From Tolypeutes matacus (lineage: Eukaryota; Chordata; Mammalia; Cingulata; Chlamyphoridae), in the NCBI GenBank assembly GCA_026826555.1, contig JAKSZT010053928.1:40720806-40784805 (forward strand): a stretch of DNA of 64,000 nt, in the 5' to 3' direction. Both the position numbers and the translations under genes were made by a program. The notes under the pieces were generated by a model. That model saw nothing but the letters and a program-made list of their open reading frames with translations. It was not told where the DNA came from and ran no database searches. This document shows, one piece after another, positions 1 through 12,429 of the stretch; the first letter of the stretch is position 1, and the number at the start of each line of letters is the position of its first letter.

Positions 1-1640
1 GTAAACTTCAGGCCCACAAAACTTGGATCCCTTCCCAAGGTACTGATACTCTCTGGTACTCCTTGAGACCAGGTGCATCTCTTTATTTTCTTCAAGTCTA
101 TTGCATTTATGTTATTAAATTGCACAGTTTAGCACTTATTACACTTTGTTTCTTGTATGTTTGTTTTCCCCTCTCTGGTGCCTTCTTATTGTTTGGCCCT
201 GAACTTGTCAATAACTTCCTATTTTCAATCTCCCTTTATGTAAAAGTGGCATCATTACAAAGGTATAAAGAGATAACGGATGTGATAGAGCTGTGTACTA
301 ATTAAAGACACTTATTCTGTCTTTGTGTGGTCCTTCAATGTTTACTAAAATCCACGGGAATCCTTCTGATGGCAGAAATTCAGGCTTTATTTCAGCTGAA
401 CTTCCTTAGGGTCCCAAAAGAAGTTGGCCTTTTTCTAATATTATTTACGGTACACACACACACACACACACAACGTGCTTATAATAAATATTTAATTTTC
501 AAATCACATTTTTTCCCAATGTTTATCATAATTTCTGGGAGAAAATATTTAGACAGTGTTTTACCCTGAGTTCCCAGGAGGAAGAGCCTGCAGCAAAATG
601 TATGTGCTTAGACTTTATCGGAGAATACATTTCCAAGGAAGCAGGAATAAGGGAGAGGGGAGTGAAGCAAGGAAGTTAAGAGTCATCAAGCTGGGTCTCA
701 AGGGACACTTCCTCCAAGAAGCCTTTTGCATGGCTGCAACTCGGGATCATTCTCTATCTGGGGAAGAAGGGAAGACAAATTTATTTCTTTTCCACTTGAG
801 TTTCTCATAGGTCCAAGGTTTGCCTCACAGGTTTGCATTAACTCCCCTGCACTTCCAGGTTGTGCCTCCCAAGCATCTCAAGCTAAGCCACAGTGATGTC
901 TCAGACAGGAGGCTGAAAGAGGTCAGATTGTGCCTGCCTGACACTGGCAAAGCTGCGGCACAGCTGGGGCCAAACACAAGCCAACAAGCCTCAGGGGGTG
1001 GCGAGGCTGAGAGAATCTTACAGTCTTACATGGTGCTTAAAGAGGGGTCAGCTCAGAACATTAAAAAACAAAAACAAAAACAAAAACAAAAAAAACGCAC
1101 TAAATATTTACTTCAGGGACTACTTAACTTTGCAAAAATGTAGTCCATTCACATATTTTTCTATCTTCGAAAGTTAAGATAGTGAATGGGCAATTCACCA
1201 ATATGACTCACTTATAAATTCTTGTATGTTCTATGGATGTAGAATGCTCAAAAGGCCATACAGCTTCTAAAATATTCAGAGATTTTGCAGTGCCTCATGG
1301 AAGATGAGATTTCCCTGCTTTCTACTTTGTACCCACAGATTTTATGTATTTTTTTCTTGTGAGAATCCCAAGATCAGGAAAGGAGACCTGGTGGACAGTG
1401 CTTATGTGTTCTTCCAGGAATTTCTTTAGGATTAGCCACTAAACCAAGGTAAAGCTCTGGCTCTAAGGCAAAATCATGAGGGTAGCCTTGTCTCTTTTGC
1501 TCTAAAGTTTTTCCTTTTGGAACAGTTCTCCCACCTTCTCAGTCAGTCAGGCTCCCACACCCCCAAAGTTCTCCTGCTGCTCCATGAAGAAGCTCAATTC
1601 CCATATAATTTTGACTTTCCCAGATGCTGTGTCCATGTTT
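1..1640. other. Intergenic, no gene recognised
   Basis: AT-rich sequence with many stops in all frames. It holds a (CA)n tract at 452-472 and an A-rich CAAAAA stretch at about 1061-1096. I see no convincing exon, promoter or classifiable transposon. Confidence 0.5.
452..472. repeat. (CA)n microsatellite
   Basis: About ten perfect CA units. Confidence 0.95.
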
Positions 1641-1659
1641 AAGGACAGAAGCACTTTCT

Positions 1660-1885
1660 CTTGTAGTTCACTCATTCATTCATTCAGCAAATATTGGAGC
1701 ATCTATTCTGTGGAGCTACAGTGATGAACACGGACAACTCTCTAACTCATGTGGCTCTACAGGCTATTGGAGGCAGCAGATAATAAAAAGGTAAACTAAT
1801 AAATAATTTCAGATTGTGATAGGAGCTACAAGGGAAATAAAACAGGGTAATGAAACAGAGTCGATCTTTCAGGCTCTGAGAATCT
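1660..1885 (-). mobile_element. L2 LINE 3'-end relic, antisense
   Basis: Starts with tandem TTCA units followed by a diverged form of the reverse-complemented L2 tail (aacaaatatt-type core, then the part resembling gctctacaggc and the AAATAA-rich stretch). Old and badly decayed. Confidence 0.5.
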
Positions 1886-1942
1886 AACCCTGACTTATTT
1901 GTTAGTGGTTGACACTGATTTTGATGTCTTGCTATTACACTA

Positions 1943-1988
1943 CAGTGATCCCCCAAAACTGTGACTTTCAGGAAGAGTGCTGAAAACA
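1943..1988. repeat. 46-bp direct repeat, copy 1
   Basis: Begins cagtgatcccc and ends gctgaaaaca. It differs from the copy at 3051-3096 at three positions, all transitions. I do not recognise the family. Confidence 0.75.
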
Positions 1989-3050
1989 ATTGGGTCTTCT
2001 AGGTGCTCATTTAAGAGTTGAATGTTGATAGGCAAACAAGACTTATCTTGCCTGAAAAGACGTATCTTCTGGAGGAATGGTGAAATGATAATTTAAGGCA
2101 TAAGAATCCTTCTTCAAACACCCCTTCCCTGCATCACATGATGCTTGAAGATTCTGCCTAAGAATGGTCCATAGGAGGTGTTCTGAAGTAACAGCTCAAT
2201 GGCTTTGAAAGAAGAATTTGGCCTGTCTACTTTAACCAGGAGTTCTTATTGTTTATTAGACTGAGATTCCTTATGTTTGGAATATAGGCTATCACAACCA
2301 AATTTCAAATTAGCTCAATTTTTATTTTTTGTTATTTTTAACTCCAAAGCACACTTCTGAAGCAAAAAGATAAGAAAAAAGGCAAAGTAATACAATCAGA
2401 CGAGAGAGTTCAAAGTCTTCCTGTTTCTACACTATGCACACATCATTGGTCAGAATATGCAGTAACAACCGCAAAATCTCGTAGCTTGATGTAGCGGAGG
2501 TTTCTTTGTTGGTAACACAGTCTCCTGTGGGTCCAGATAACCCTCTGGAGCAACTTTCCTCCCTGTGATGACTCAGCAATCCATGTTGAACCTCTCACTA
2601 CCAGCCCAAGGCAATTTAGTGGTTGTCTGTGTTTTGGCCCAGAAATACCACGTCATTCCCAACCATAGCCCCATGGCCAGAGCTAATCATGTAGTACTAC
2701 CTTACTGTGAGGACACTGGGAAATTCATGAAAGCAACTGAAATGAACACTCTGTCTCTCACACACTGGGTACTGAAGACATCAAGGAAAGAACACAGAAA
2801 GCACAGAGTGTTCATGGGCCCAGGGAGTGTGGTCTCTGCCTGCATTACCATCCCACCCACACCATGATAGGGGACCCTAGGAAGTTCTGACACAATTTAA
2901 CACCATAGGTAGAATGAGTTGGAAAGGACACCTGGAAGCTTGTCTCACTTTCCCTAGATTCCACCTCCTGCCTCCTTCTCCTCTCAGTGGCCAGGGTTAC
3001 AATAATCTCTCCCTAAAGGTGTAATTTCCAAAAGAATGTACTTAGAATAT
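1989..3050. other. Intergenic, probable old repeat around 2430-2750
   Basis: No coding exon seen. Part of it (about 2430-2750) resembles the style of ancient mammalian LTR or DNA repeats but I cannot name it. A short open frame here has no recognisable domain. Confidence 0.35.
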
Positions 3051-3096
3051 CAGTGATCCCCTAAAGCTGTGACTTTTAGGAAGAGTGCTGAAAACA
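3051..3096. repeat. 46-bp direct repeat, copy 2
   Basis: Same orientation as 1943-1988 and 43 of 46 bases identical, with about 1.06 kb between the copies. I do not recognise the family. Confidence 0.75.
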
Positions 3097-3759
3097 GCAC
3101 AAAACATGCTTGCTTTAAACTTAGTTCAAGTGTCATGTGAAAGGTTCATAAATGTGAGCGCCTTGATTTTATTTTGTTTTACATTTTGTTCAAATTCAGA
3201 GGAGGGATTGGAAGTTATTATTTAATATTCACTTTGGAAAACAGGAGTCTAGCATCTGCCCAGTTTTCTGCTGATTCTGCTGTGACAAGATGAAGCTTTG
3301 CAAACTACAAAAGACCCTCCCCAGGGCCCTGCTCCTGTGCTTGAGAGAAGAGAAAGAAACTGCACACATGTGCAAGGGTGTGCATGTGTGTGTGTATATG
3401 TGTATTTGAGAATGTGGATAATTGACATCACAGCCTTCTTTTGCCAATTCCTCCAACAACAAAGGCCTGGGTGGCAAGTCCTAACTGTAAACCTCTGACA
3501 AAGGAAGTAGGTTGGAAGAAGGAAAGAGGTGGAGGAGAGGAAGTATACTCATTCTTGAGGATATTGCCCACCAAAACTTTGACGCATTTTCCCCTCCATT
3601 CTTAGGCACTCTTGGATGTCTGTCATTCATTCATTGATTCTTTCATTCAACAAATAGTAAGGACTGGAGCCAGACTGTGTTCATCACCGAGGAATCAGTA
3701 TTGGCATCATCCCTGCTCAAGCAAACAGTATACAAACAACCTCAGAAGCAAATGTATAA

Positions 3760-4190
3760 CTTGCCAACATGGGTCTATGCTTGTTTTTTCTCAGAGCTAT
3801 TTCCTGCTCTGCAGTACTTCCTTTGCCTTCTGGCTTCCTGGTAGGTTCAACCAACAGAAGGTACTGGCAAGATATAGAAGGGTAGGAGAAGGGAAGAGCC
3901 ACAGTGTATTTCTCCCCCTATTACGGCCTCTATTCTAGACCACCTGGCTGTGACGCTAGCACCTACCATGTGGCTTCTTCTCCAAGCTTCCAGCACCAGG
4001 CCTCTCCAGCTCTTGGGCTCTAGCAGCTATCTCTTCTTTTTGTCCCTCCAGTCTCAGGGGTGGCAGTGGCTTCCTACTAGAATTGTTTTCCACATGTCCA
4101 GCCCCTTGTAACCAGTTCTCTGCATTATGTTCTTTCTGTTGAACTTCTTGGCATGGGTTTCCTTCTTGGTCCCTAGCTGAATCACATAAT
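3760..4190. mobile_element. Unclassified ancient repeat inside the antisense L2
   Basis: This block interrupts the L2 alignment. Its text (for example ctccagctcttgggctct and ggtggcagtggcttcct) resembles a common mammalian interspersed repeat, but I cannot assign the family by eye. Confidence 0.4.
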
Positions 4191-5034
4191 AATAAAAACT
4201 ATGGTGAGGGCCAAAAAGGAAAAGCATATTATGCCAGAGACAGTCTAATGAGAACTCTGTCATAGTCTTTATGATCAGAACAAGCTTCTCTGAGGAAGTA
4301 ACATTTGAGCTGAGATATGAGGGGTGAATCAGAGTTAAATAGGCAAAGAACATGGCTAAGAGAGTTCCCAGAAGAGTGAAAAGCATGGGCAAAGTCCTGG
4401 AGTCAGAGAGGAGTAGAGAGCAGCCAAGGAACTGAAATAAGATAGTATTATCAGAGTATAGGGGGTAGGACAGAGAGTGTCATTGAATGGGCAGAAGAGT
4501 TTCAAACATGGATCACAGGCCATGTTAAAGACTGATAGCTATCTTGAAGACAATGGGAAGCAATTAAAGATCTTGAAACAAAAATAATATGGTTTATATG
4601 CATTTTTAAGTAATACTCTGTCTCTAGGGCAAAGGATGCAATGGAGGTGGGTAAGAAGGAATTTGAAGCAACGGTTAAGATGTACTGCAATATCTCAGGC
4701 AAAAGGAGATGGCAGCTCAAGCAAAGGATAGTGGTATTGGAAATGCAGAAAAGTGGGTGGACTCAAGAGATATCTAAGAAACAAACCAATAGGACTTGGC
4801 AATTGATTAGTTAATGAGGGTGATGGAGAGAAGGATGTCAGGGATGACTTCTGGGGTTTGGCTGGCACAGGTGGGTCATGAATGTTAGTGTAGGAGTCAC
4901 TGGAGGGGGAATGGGGTGAGGAGGAGATGGATCATAGGTTCAGTTTTTTTCTTCACATTGAATTTCAAGTGCTTTAGATATATCCAAAGACATTTGTTTC
5001 TAGTAGACAGCTGGACAGATGGGTCTAGAAGCTT

Positions 5035-5494
5035 GGTGGCAGGTTGCCTTATTGTTCTTAATTCTTCCCTCCCTTGTAATAGGTCCATGCACCCACACTC
5101 TTTGCCATGTAGCTTTGCACAGCCTCTTACCATTGAGTGGAGCATATTTCCCCACCTCATTAATCTTGGGTTTGGCTATGTAACTTGCTCAGTTCAATAG
5201 AATATTAGTGGAAAAGAAGCAAGTGGACTGAAACATGCTTTCATGTTTGACTTGTCCTCCTGCACCCCTGTGACCTGCCATGAGAAGAGTATGTTTTGGG
5301 TAACCACTGCCCCTTCAGCCTAAGTCCCAGAATGAAAGCATGTGGAGCAGAACTGAATACCACCTACAGCCTGTAGTCCAGGCTGAGCCAGCTGAGCACT
5401 AGCTTGCTTAGCTCACTTGCAGACCTGTGAACATTATCATAAACCACTGGGCTTTTGAAGTTGTTTGTTATGCAACAGAAACTGAGGCATGGAG
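5035..5494 (+). mobile_element. MLT1-like LTR (ERVL-MaLR), solitary
   Basis: Sits inside the antisense L2. The 3' part has the typical MLT1 ending: aaaccactgggcttttgaag followed by tgtttgttatgcaacagaaactgaggc. The middle carries the diverged MLT1 segment around gtaacttgctcagttcaatagaat. It is a non-coding LTR relic with no internal viral gene nearby. Confidence 0.65.
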
Positions 5495-5600
5495 CTCAAA
5501 GGAATGGTCTGGACCAGAGGCATAAATCTGACAGTTCATTGGCATGTAGATGGCAATTCCATCTGCAGTATGGATGAGACCTCCTAGGGATCACATCTGT

Positions 5601-7489
5601 TGTAGTTTTGAGTATATACACTTAGGGAAAGGTGGGACAGAGTTTCCTTTGACCATCCCTCTGTCCATCTGTCACCTTGTGTGAATATATTCCGCTCTCC
5701 CTATTAGGCCACTGCAGGCAGGCCAGATAATTAGGGCCTCAGACTCCAAACCTGCATCACTGCCTTACCCCTCAACTCTTCGTTCTCTACCCATCCTTTG
5801 GGTAATAGATCTGTGATGCATTCTGACTTGATATGTCTTTGAGAGGCAATGGCTTATGGCTCTCAGACATTTGCTTTTTAAATGGAATCTTCAATACCTT
5901 GGGCCAGAGTCAATCAGAATATCAGGCCAGGCAGAGTTTACCAATTTACCAAGGGAAGTCTGTGTACATCACAAGGGTGACTACCTTCAACTGTCCATGT
6001 AGAGCACCATTTCCTCTCTCTAAATGTCAGTGGGAGGATTTGAACCTGAATCCTTTCTGAAGGTTCAGTTTAGATTTCTTGACCCGAGGAAGAGACCATG
6101 AATATGTTACATATGTTGCTTCATGGCTCTTCCAATTAGGGAATTCGTATGGTTTCTCTAGCTTAGAGATATCTCATATTCTCATTCTCTTTCTTTCTCC
6201 CTCTCTCTCCCATTCATTTTCTTTTCTCTGTCTCTCATTCCTTTTCTCTCCCACCCTGACTACATTTGTTAATCAAAGCGCTCCTTACTTAGGTTTGAGC
6301 AAAGGACGCTGAAATATTTAGGTAAATCCCTTTCCTTTCCCCTGTACTAATTCCTTAATTTATTCACTATCATATGGAAATTAATATTCACTTTCTTCCA
6401 TTCCTTTACTGTTCTTTGTATGTGAATATTTCTCTCTCATAATCATTACATTCAGTAGTCGAATTCTTTGTATTCTGCAAATGACCCCGTTCATCTTCTA
6501 GAGGGCTGTTTCTAATGATTTTTTCCTTCCTCCACTTTAAATCAACCTGCAGCACTTCTGGAGCCTCACAGTGGTTCTAATGGCAAAGGTCAGGGAAACC
6601 CCACGGTGCTCACATTCCTGCCCACTGTCCCTCATGCTTCTCCACTGAGCAATTTTCAGGAGCACAAGCAGGAGTTGGAAGGCCTGGGTTCTAGTTTCAG
6701 CTTTTACACTGGGTTGCTCTGTCACCTGAGATATATGTGTCCTCTTCTCTGGAATGTTCTCCTGATCTTTAAAATGGAGCTATCATGCTATTTACCATAC
6801 ATGATGGCTGGCCTAATTAAACTGAAATTTTTAAATATTAAAGGTGGTTCAATATCAGGAACTCTGGGGATTAGGAATGTATTTTTGGTATAAGAAACAA
6901 CTCAATTTATAGTAACTTTAAGAATTAGATTTATTTTTCTTGTAGAACAAGAAGCCTAGAGTAGGTGATTACTGGGGGTTAGTTCAGTGGATCAACAGCC
7001 TCTTCTTCCCACTTTAACAAGAGAGCAAAAACTTCTCCAGAACACACCCCCAGCAGACTTGCACTTATTTCTCCTGGGCTAGAAGTGGGTCACATCAGTC
7101 TTAAGGGAGACTGTGAAATCAAGTGTTTGGAAGTCAGAAGTGGCAAGGAAGAAGGGAAGTAAGAATGCTTTGGGGGGAGGGTACAATTTAGAATTATCTG
7201 CCACTAAAAGTTCTGAAATATATTCACAGCAATCAGTACATCTAAAACCTCTCTTTAAAGAAAGTGCAGTGCTTCCATAAGACCCAACCTCTATTTGGTC
7301 AGAGAAAGCAGAAACCAGAAAGGAGAAGTTACACAGTCCTGAGAGCCAAGTGCATACTGCATATTTTCTTGGGGCTGTGCCTTCCCCTAGATCTCGATTG
7401 CGGGTCCAAGAAAAACAGGTGACTCAGGCAGCTCTCTAAATGGAAGTTCTCAACACAGAATGCTCTTCTCTGGCTCTGAGAAATTTAAC
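5601..7489. other. Intergenic, pyrimidine tract, no gene recognised
   Basis: Mostly unclassified sequence. 6170-6262 is a strongly pyrimidine-rich (TC-type) tract. No splice-bounded exon or recognisable protein domain was seen. Confidence 0.45.
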
Positions 7490-7715
7490 CCAGTGACTAA
7501 AAGTGCAGGCTCTAGAGTCAGATGGACATAGATTGAATCCTGACTCTGCTATTTCCTAGCTGTTGAACTTAGGCAGTTAATGTTTAAAACCCTCAGAGTG
7601 CTCATTTGAAAATGGGAATAACAGTACCCCTATCTCCTAGTGTTGCTTTGAGGATTAAATGGAAAACACTGAATACAATAACCATCATACAGTAATCAGT
7701 CAGTGAATGATAGCT
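7490..7715 (+). mobile_element. MIR SINE, sense
   Basis: Clear MIR body: gagtcagatggacatagatt, tcctgactctgctatttc, agctgttgaacttaggcag, gaaaatgggaataacagtac, tgttgctttgaggattaaat. This is an old tRNA-derived SINE shared by all mammals. Confidence 0.9.
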
Positions 7716-8129
7716 GTCGTGATTAACATTGGTAGTAACAGTAAATCTTTTCAAGTTTACAGATTTCCATCTCTATCCCAACTTTATCCCAAAGGTCAAA
7801 ATTACAATAAAATTTATGCTGAATAATGCTCTTCCATTTGTTTCTAAACTTCCATTTGCATATAAAACTGACCCACATGATCTCTCACTGAAACACATCC
7901 TAGGTTCTCTGAAATTGTGTTTGAAGGACAAAATTTTACTAAGGTTTGCAAAGGCAACTGTGCCATTCCCAAGTTTGCTGGTCAGCCCTGATACCATATC
8001 TAGTAGGCCCATTAGTTGCCTGTAGTAGTATCTTGCCCAATTAAATTTGCAAAGACAACAGTTTTATAGCCATTTCTTTTAATCTTATTTATAATATTGC
8101 CCATTAAATAGAAGCCATACCATGCCAGA

Positions 8130-8430
8130 CTTTGTTCATTTCAGAGCAGATTATAGGAGGTGACTAAGTTGTGCACAAAGAGAAAGAGCCCGATGTTTTA
8201 CCAGCAGGGCCACAAAATCAGACATCTGCTTTTTGACAAGCTGACAGAGCCAAAGAATTGAAACTTGATGAATCTTAATGCTATCTGTCATATACCACAG
8301 TGTTCATCAATGACTTCTTTGAGAATGACTAATGATAATTCCCGCTAGAGGATCATTTGCATATTCAGGCTCAAGTGTTTTAAGAAGAGAATGTCAATTT
8401 GTTGCAAACTCCTTCGCTCCAGATTAAAAT
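8130..8430. promoter_or_regulatory. Candidate conserved noncoding element with an octamer site
   Basis: A repeat-free, compositionally balanced block in a repeat-rich intergenic region. It contains a perfect POU/octamer site ATTTGCAT at 8355-8362 and homeobox-type TAAT cores nearby. No coding potential. Assignment as an enhancer is inference from style and motif only. Confidence 0.3.
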
Positions 8431-8579
8431 GTTTTTCTACACACTGCTACTTTAGGCGTGCTATTGAAATTCCGAAAGAGAAAATATATTTCAGGAGTTG
8501 AGTCCAAATCTATTTTCTCATTTCCAAGAAAAAGGAAAACAGCGTCTTTTTCTCATATTTTAGACTAAGTGTTTGAAAA

Positions 8580-9075
8580 AGGTGTTTTGCAGCTGCCATT
8601 GTTCATAGGGGAAAAATGATCTGTATACAATGGGACTAATCAACTCTTGATCTGAGAGCACAAGTGGATGATTACACCTAGTGTGACCTCCAGGAGCAGC
8701 TGCTGACACCAGGGCTCTTTTGACAATGCTGTTCCTGACATAAATGCCAGGTAAATGGCACCGGGGACTTCAGACCCCCACGCTCACAGGGAAGCTGAGC
8801 CACTGCATCTGGTGGAACCATCCCGGAGCCAAAAGCCTGGTCTGTTCCACAGACGAATGAGCATTAGGATAGCTGCCCCTCCTAGACCATGAGCAGCTGC
8901 TGGCCAAGGTTGCTGCTTTCCAAAAGGGGAGAATTGGACGGGACCAGGAAGCAGCCGTGGCTATGCCAGTCTGATTAGACAGCTTGATACTGGAAAAATA
9001 TCAGGAGGGCTCGCTGCTGCTATGAACCTCCATGTGGCTCTTCCCAATGGAAGAGGAAAAACAGCTGCAGAATTA
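8580..9075. promoter_or_regulatory. Candidate element with four CAGCTG E-boxes
   Basis: Perfect CAGCTG sites at 8590-8595, 8697-8702, 8894-8899 and 9062-9067, within about 480 bases of relatively GC-rich, repeat-free sequence. CAGCTG is bound by bHLH factors of the ASCL/MyoD type. Regulatory function is inferred, not shown. Confidence 0.3.
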
Positions 9076-11480
9076 GAAGAAGCAGGCCACTTTCTTCTTC
9101 TTACTCCACTGCCTCTGACAGTATGAAGCCAGGACTGCCCTGGGCTGTTAACAGAGTCTTCCTGGAAACAGTGTGTGGCACAAGAAGGACAAATAGGAAT
9201 CAACCAAGTGAATAAAGAGGAGAGGATATTTCCGGTGGAAAGAAGAGCATGTACTGAAACACCATGATGCTTGTGCAGAAAAACAAACAATGCAATAGGA
9301 TTGGTGGCTCACCCTTGTTCTTCTCTCCCATTAGACCCCTTATTTCCCCATTGGTAAGACCTATAACACTGCGTGTGTAGCAAGGTCACTAATGTCATCA
9401 AGCTACATCAGGTCACCTGTAATATTTGCAGGGCTCGGGGTAACAATGCATGTATTCCATAGAATTTACTTCTCTTGCCTTAATTTCAGAAACTTTACTA
9501 ATTATGTGGTTGATATCAAGCTTTTCATATAATTTTGTACTATTGGCAGAAATGCCAAATTAGATAAAATTCCTTGAGTGTTTATTGTTCTTAGTTGTTA
9601 CGAATTTTATTCTTGAGAAACTTTGCTTTATTGAGGCAAGAGCAACTGGTATTTCCAGCAAAATGCTTAAAGCAATAGCTAGCTGTAGATACGAACCATG
9701 CATTTTATAGTTCATGTTCAAACATCATACTGCATTTACATATAAAAATGTATCATCACAGCAAGTTGTAAAATATTAAACTTCATCCTAAAAATTGCTA
9801 TAACTTAAACCACAATTTTGACCATTATTTAAAGCAGTATCTAAATTGATTAACTACTTCTTAACTACTAATTTCAAAGATTTCTATATTGGGATTTTAT
9901 AAATAAAACTGATGAAAGCAGCATGTTGTGAGATTTGGTCAAATATCTCTTCAGTCAAGACTACATTAATGTCTAATAGCCAGAAAACAGTCTCCTTTTA
10001 AGGAGACTCATTTTTAAATGAGTTTTAGGATTATTTGTATGTAAACCTACTCCTTGGAGTCATTTTTGTTTTAAGCTCATTTCCTTATATTTTATTGAAA
10101 TTTCACTTTTATTATATAACTCACATATACTTTCTTTTGATTATAAAAGTTCATTCTATAATATATATATTATGAAATATATATACAGCCTGTTATAGAC
10201 TTTTAAAAGTGAAATAATAAGCTAGATCTGTTTGTGAGCATTATTAATAACATTCATTGATTTATACTAAATAATTACGTACATAGTCTAAATTAGCTTT
10301 ATTTTCTGCTAAGACCATGATTCTCTTTCATTGAGGCTCTTTTGTTTAACTCTTCCAGTGTACTCGTGTCCTATTATGTGCTCCAGAGCAGCCATAAGGT
10401 ATCACCAAATGTTATATATAATATTTTCTGTTAATAGCAGAAAATATTATATATAGGCTATGCACTGTTGTAAAGAATGTCATTGAAGTGCTGTACTTGG
10501 CACAAAAGAAGTCCAAGTACAAGAATGGACTTGGGGCAAAACTTGTGGCTTGTACACCTTTTTCTTTGCCAGCCATGTTAGCACTATTGTCATAGGCTTG
10601 CCACTGACAATCCTTTGATTTATTTTGATAAGATGTTTTTGATCTATTTTTTCTAATTTTATTAAGGTTTGTTACATCTTCTTATAAAAATAAAAGTCTC
10701 CACAATTGTAGCTTTCAGTGTTCTTCTCGCTGTCACTATAAGAAAGGGATATCACGTTTTGGCATGGTATGTCTAGAGCTACATAAATATACACTTAAAA
10801 GTATTTAATTTATTTTATATCACGAAATGTCCCTCAGCTACCATGTGCAACTGTGGTGAGTGTGATGTTAATTCATGGTTTGCTCCTGAGCCACAAATGA
10901 GAACACAAAGAGAAACAAGAAAATGGATGTTGGATACCACCTGGAAAAGACCCTTTGTTAGGCAAGAATCTAGTGCACTCATGCTATCAGAGAAAGAAGA
11001 TTGGAGAAGGTAATGAATTTGCCTTTTCTCCTAAGGGCTCCTTTTTGCAAAGTTGCCAACAACTCAACCCACAAATCTTCACAATCACCTTTTCTTTCAA
11101 GGATATACACTAAGAAATGTGGAAAAGGTTCCTTGGGAACCTGATATGTAGGGTTCTCTGAAGTACAGGGCTCAGAGCAGAGGCCCCTCTTGCCAAGGTC
11201 TAAGGGCAATATCGCCAAAGTCATCAATTCCCAGGGACTCTGTCCAATATAGCACGCTGGCTCACTGGCTCAGCACTGTCGGAGCCTGATAGCGACCATT
11301 AAAATCAAATCCATAAAATAGGACCTCTAAACAGCATCTGTTCACACACGTATATGCACACTGAGAGAGGGATTTTTGAAAATCCGTATGTTTACTTTAA
11401 TTAAAACCATTGTGTGAAGATGGTGATGATAATGTGATAATGATGATGACACACTAATAATAAAAAGGAGAAGGAAAAGA
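9076..11480. other. Intergenic, AT-rich, apparently transposon-poor
   Basis: No recognisable repeat family or exon. Contains a perfect inverted repeat at 10413-10455 and AT palindromic runs near 10160. A short minus-strand open frame at 10979-11227 has no recognisable domain. Confidence 0.4.
10413..10455. repeat. Perfect 18-bp inverted repeat (hairpin, 7-base loop)
   Basis: Left arm 10413-10430 and right arm 10438-10455 are exact reverse complements. The loop is ttaatag. The arms are AT-rich with a CTG/CAG closure next to the loop. Confidence 0.9.
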
Positions 11481-11484
11481 AATG

Positions 11485-11705
11485 CAACTACCATTTTATC
11501 AAAGAATTACTATGCACCAGACATTGTGCTATATACCTTATATCTATTACCTCATTTAGATATTATTATACTCATTTTACAGATGAAAAACAAAGACCCA
11601 GAGAAGTTACAGTAAGAGTAAAAAAAAAAATCACAAAGCTACTAAGTATTAGAATCAGATTTGGGATGACCAATAAGTCTGACTACAAAGTTCAAGTCCT
11701 TAACC
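11485..11705 (-). mobile_element. MIR SINE, antisense
   Basis: Reverse-complement MIR: tatgcaccagacattgtgct, ttacctcatttagatatt, ctcattttacagatgaaaaa, agagaagttacagtaag, agtctgactacaaa. An A-run interrupts it at about 11620. Confidence 0.85.
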
Positions 11706-12114
11706 TGTTAAATTAAACCTGTTAAATTAACCTGCTATTGTGCCACTAAATTAAATGCCATGCCGTTAACAGGCAAGATAATATCAAACATTACTCTATC
11801 TTTGTTTCATGTTTTATTCTTAAAATGAAAATTGTTAGACAAGTAATAAAAGACAACATTTTCATGTTAAAAAATTCAAGAAACACAAAATTATATAAAG
11901 CAAAAAGTGAAGATTTATCCTGCTAAATCTTAACATTCTGACACATCTGCATCAATTTTAAAAAAGTATTTATCTATAACCCAACTCAAAAGCCATGTCC
12001 CCTCCCATATACCCTCAGCACTGAGAAGGCAAAGCAGTGACGTCCACGCTTATTTCCAATGCACGATTTTACACTCATTTCGTATAATTTGTACCCACAG
12101 AAAATACATTGTGT

Positions 12115-12305
12115 GCAAGACAATGACACTGTCAGCCATATGTCAATAATGTTTATGTGCCAGCCACTGTTCTAAGCACTTTACACACATTATTCCATTA
12201 ACACTCCCACCCAATCAACCTGTGAGGTCGTCCTACTATCCCATTCTATAGATAAGGTGAAACACAAATAAGTCTAAGTAACGTGCCCACAGATACGCAG
12301 TATGC
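12115..12305 (-). mobile_element. MIR SINE, antisense
   Basis: Contains gtgccagccactgttctaag, actttacacacattattcc and cctgtgaggtcgtcctact, then a decayed A-rich part. Same family and orientation as the copy at 11485-11705. Confidence 0.8.
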
Positions 12306-12429
12306 TTCACTTCACGTAAATGGTATATGGTAGGTTGCTTCTGCAACTTTCCCGGCATCATTTTTGATTTATCTATACTAAAAGATGTAATTTCATATTC
12401 ACTTTTCAAAGTGCCCCCAAACAACCCAT

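Larger units (their letters stand above)
3612..5600 (-). mobile_element. L2 LINE, antisense, with two later insertions
   Basis: The start is the TTCA-repeat tail of L2 in reverse complement. Further parts match the reverse complement of the L2 ORF2 end and 3' UTR: the gaggaagtaacatttgagctgag region near 4290, the gacaatgggaagcaattaaag region near 4550, gcaatatctcaggc near 4690, and the final atgagacctcctagggatc near 5575. The L2 is split by an unclassified insert (about 3760-4190) and by an MLT1-like LTR (about 5035-5494). Confidence 0.7.

Noticed and set aside
8961..9290. A 109-codon minus-strand coding gene at the E-box region
   Set aside because: No domain and no splice or promoter support. 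The region fits noncoding regulatory DNA better.
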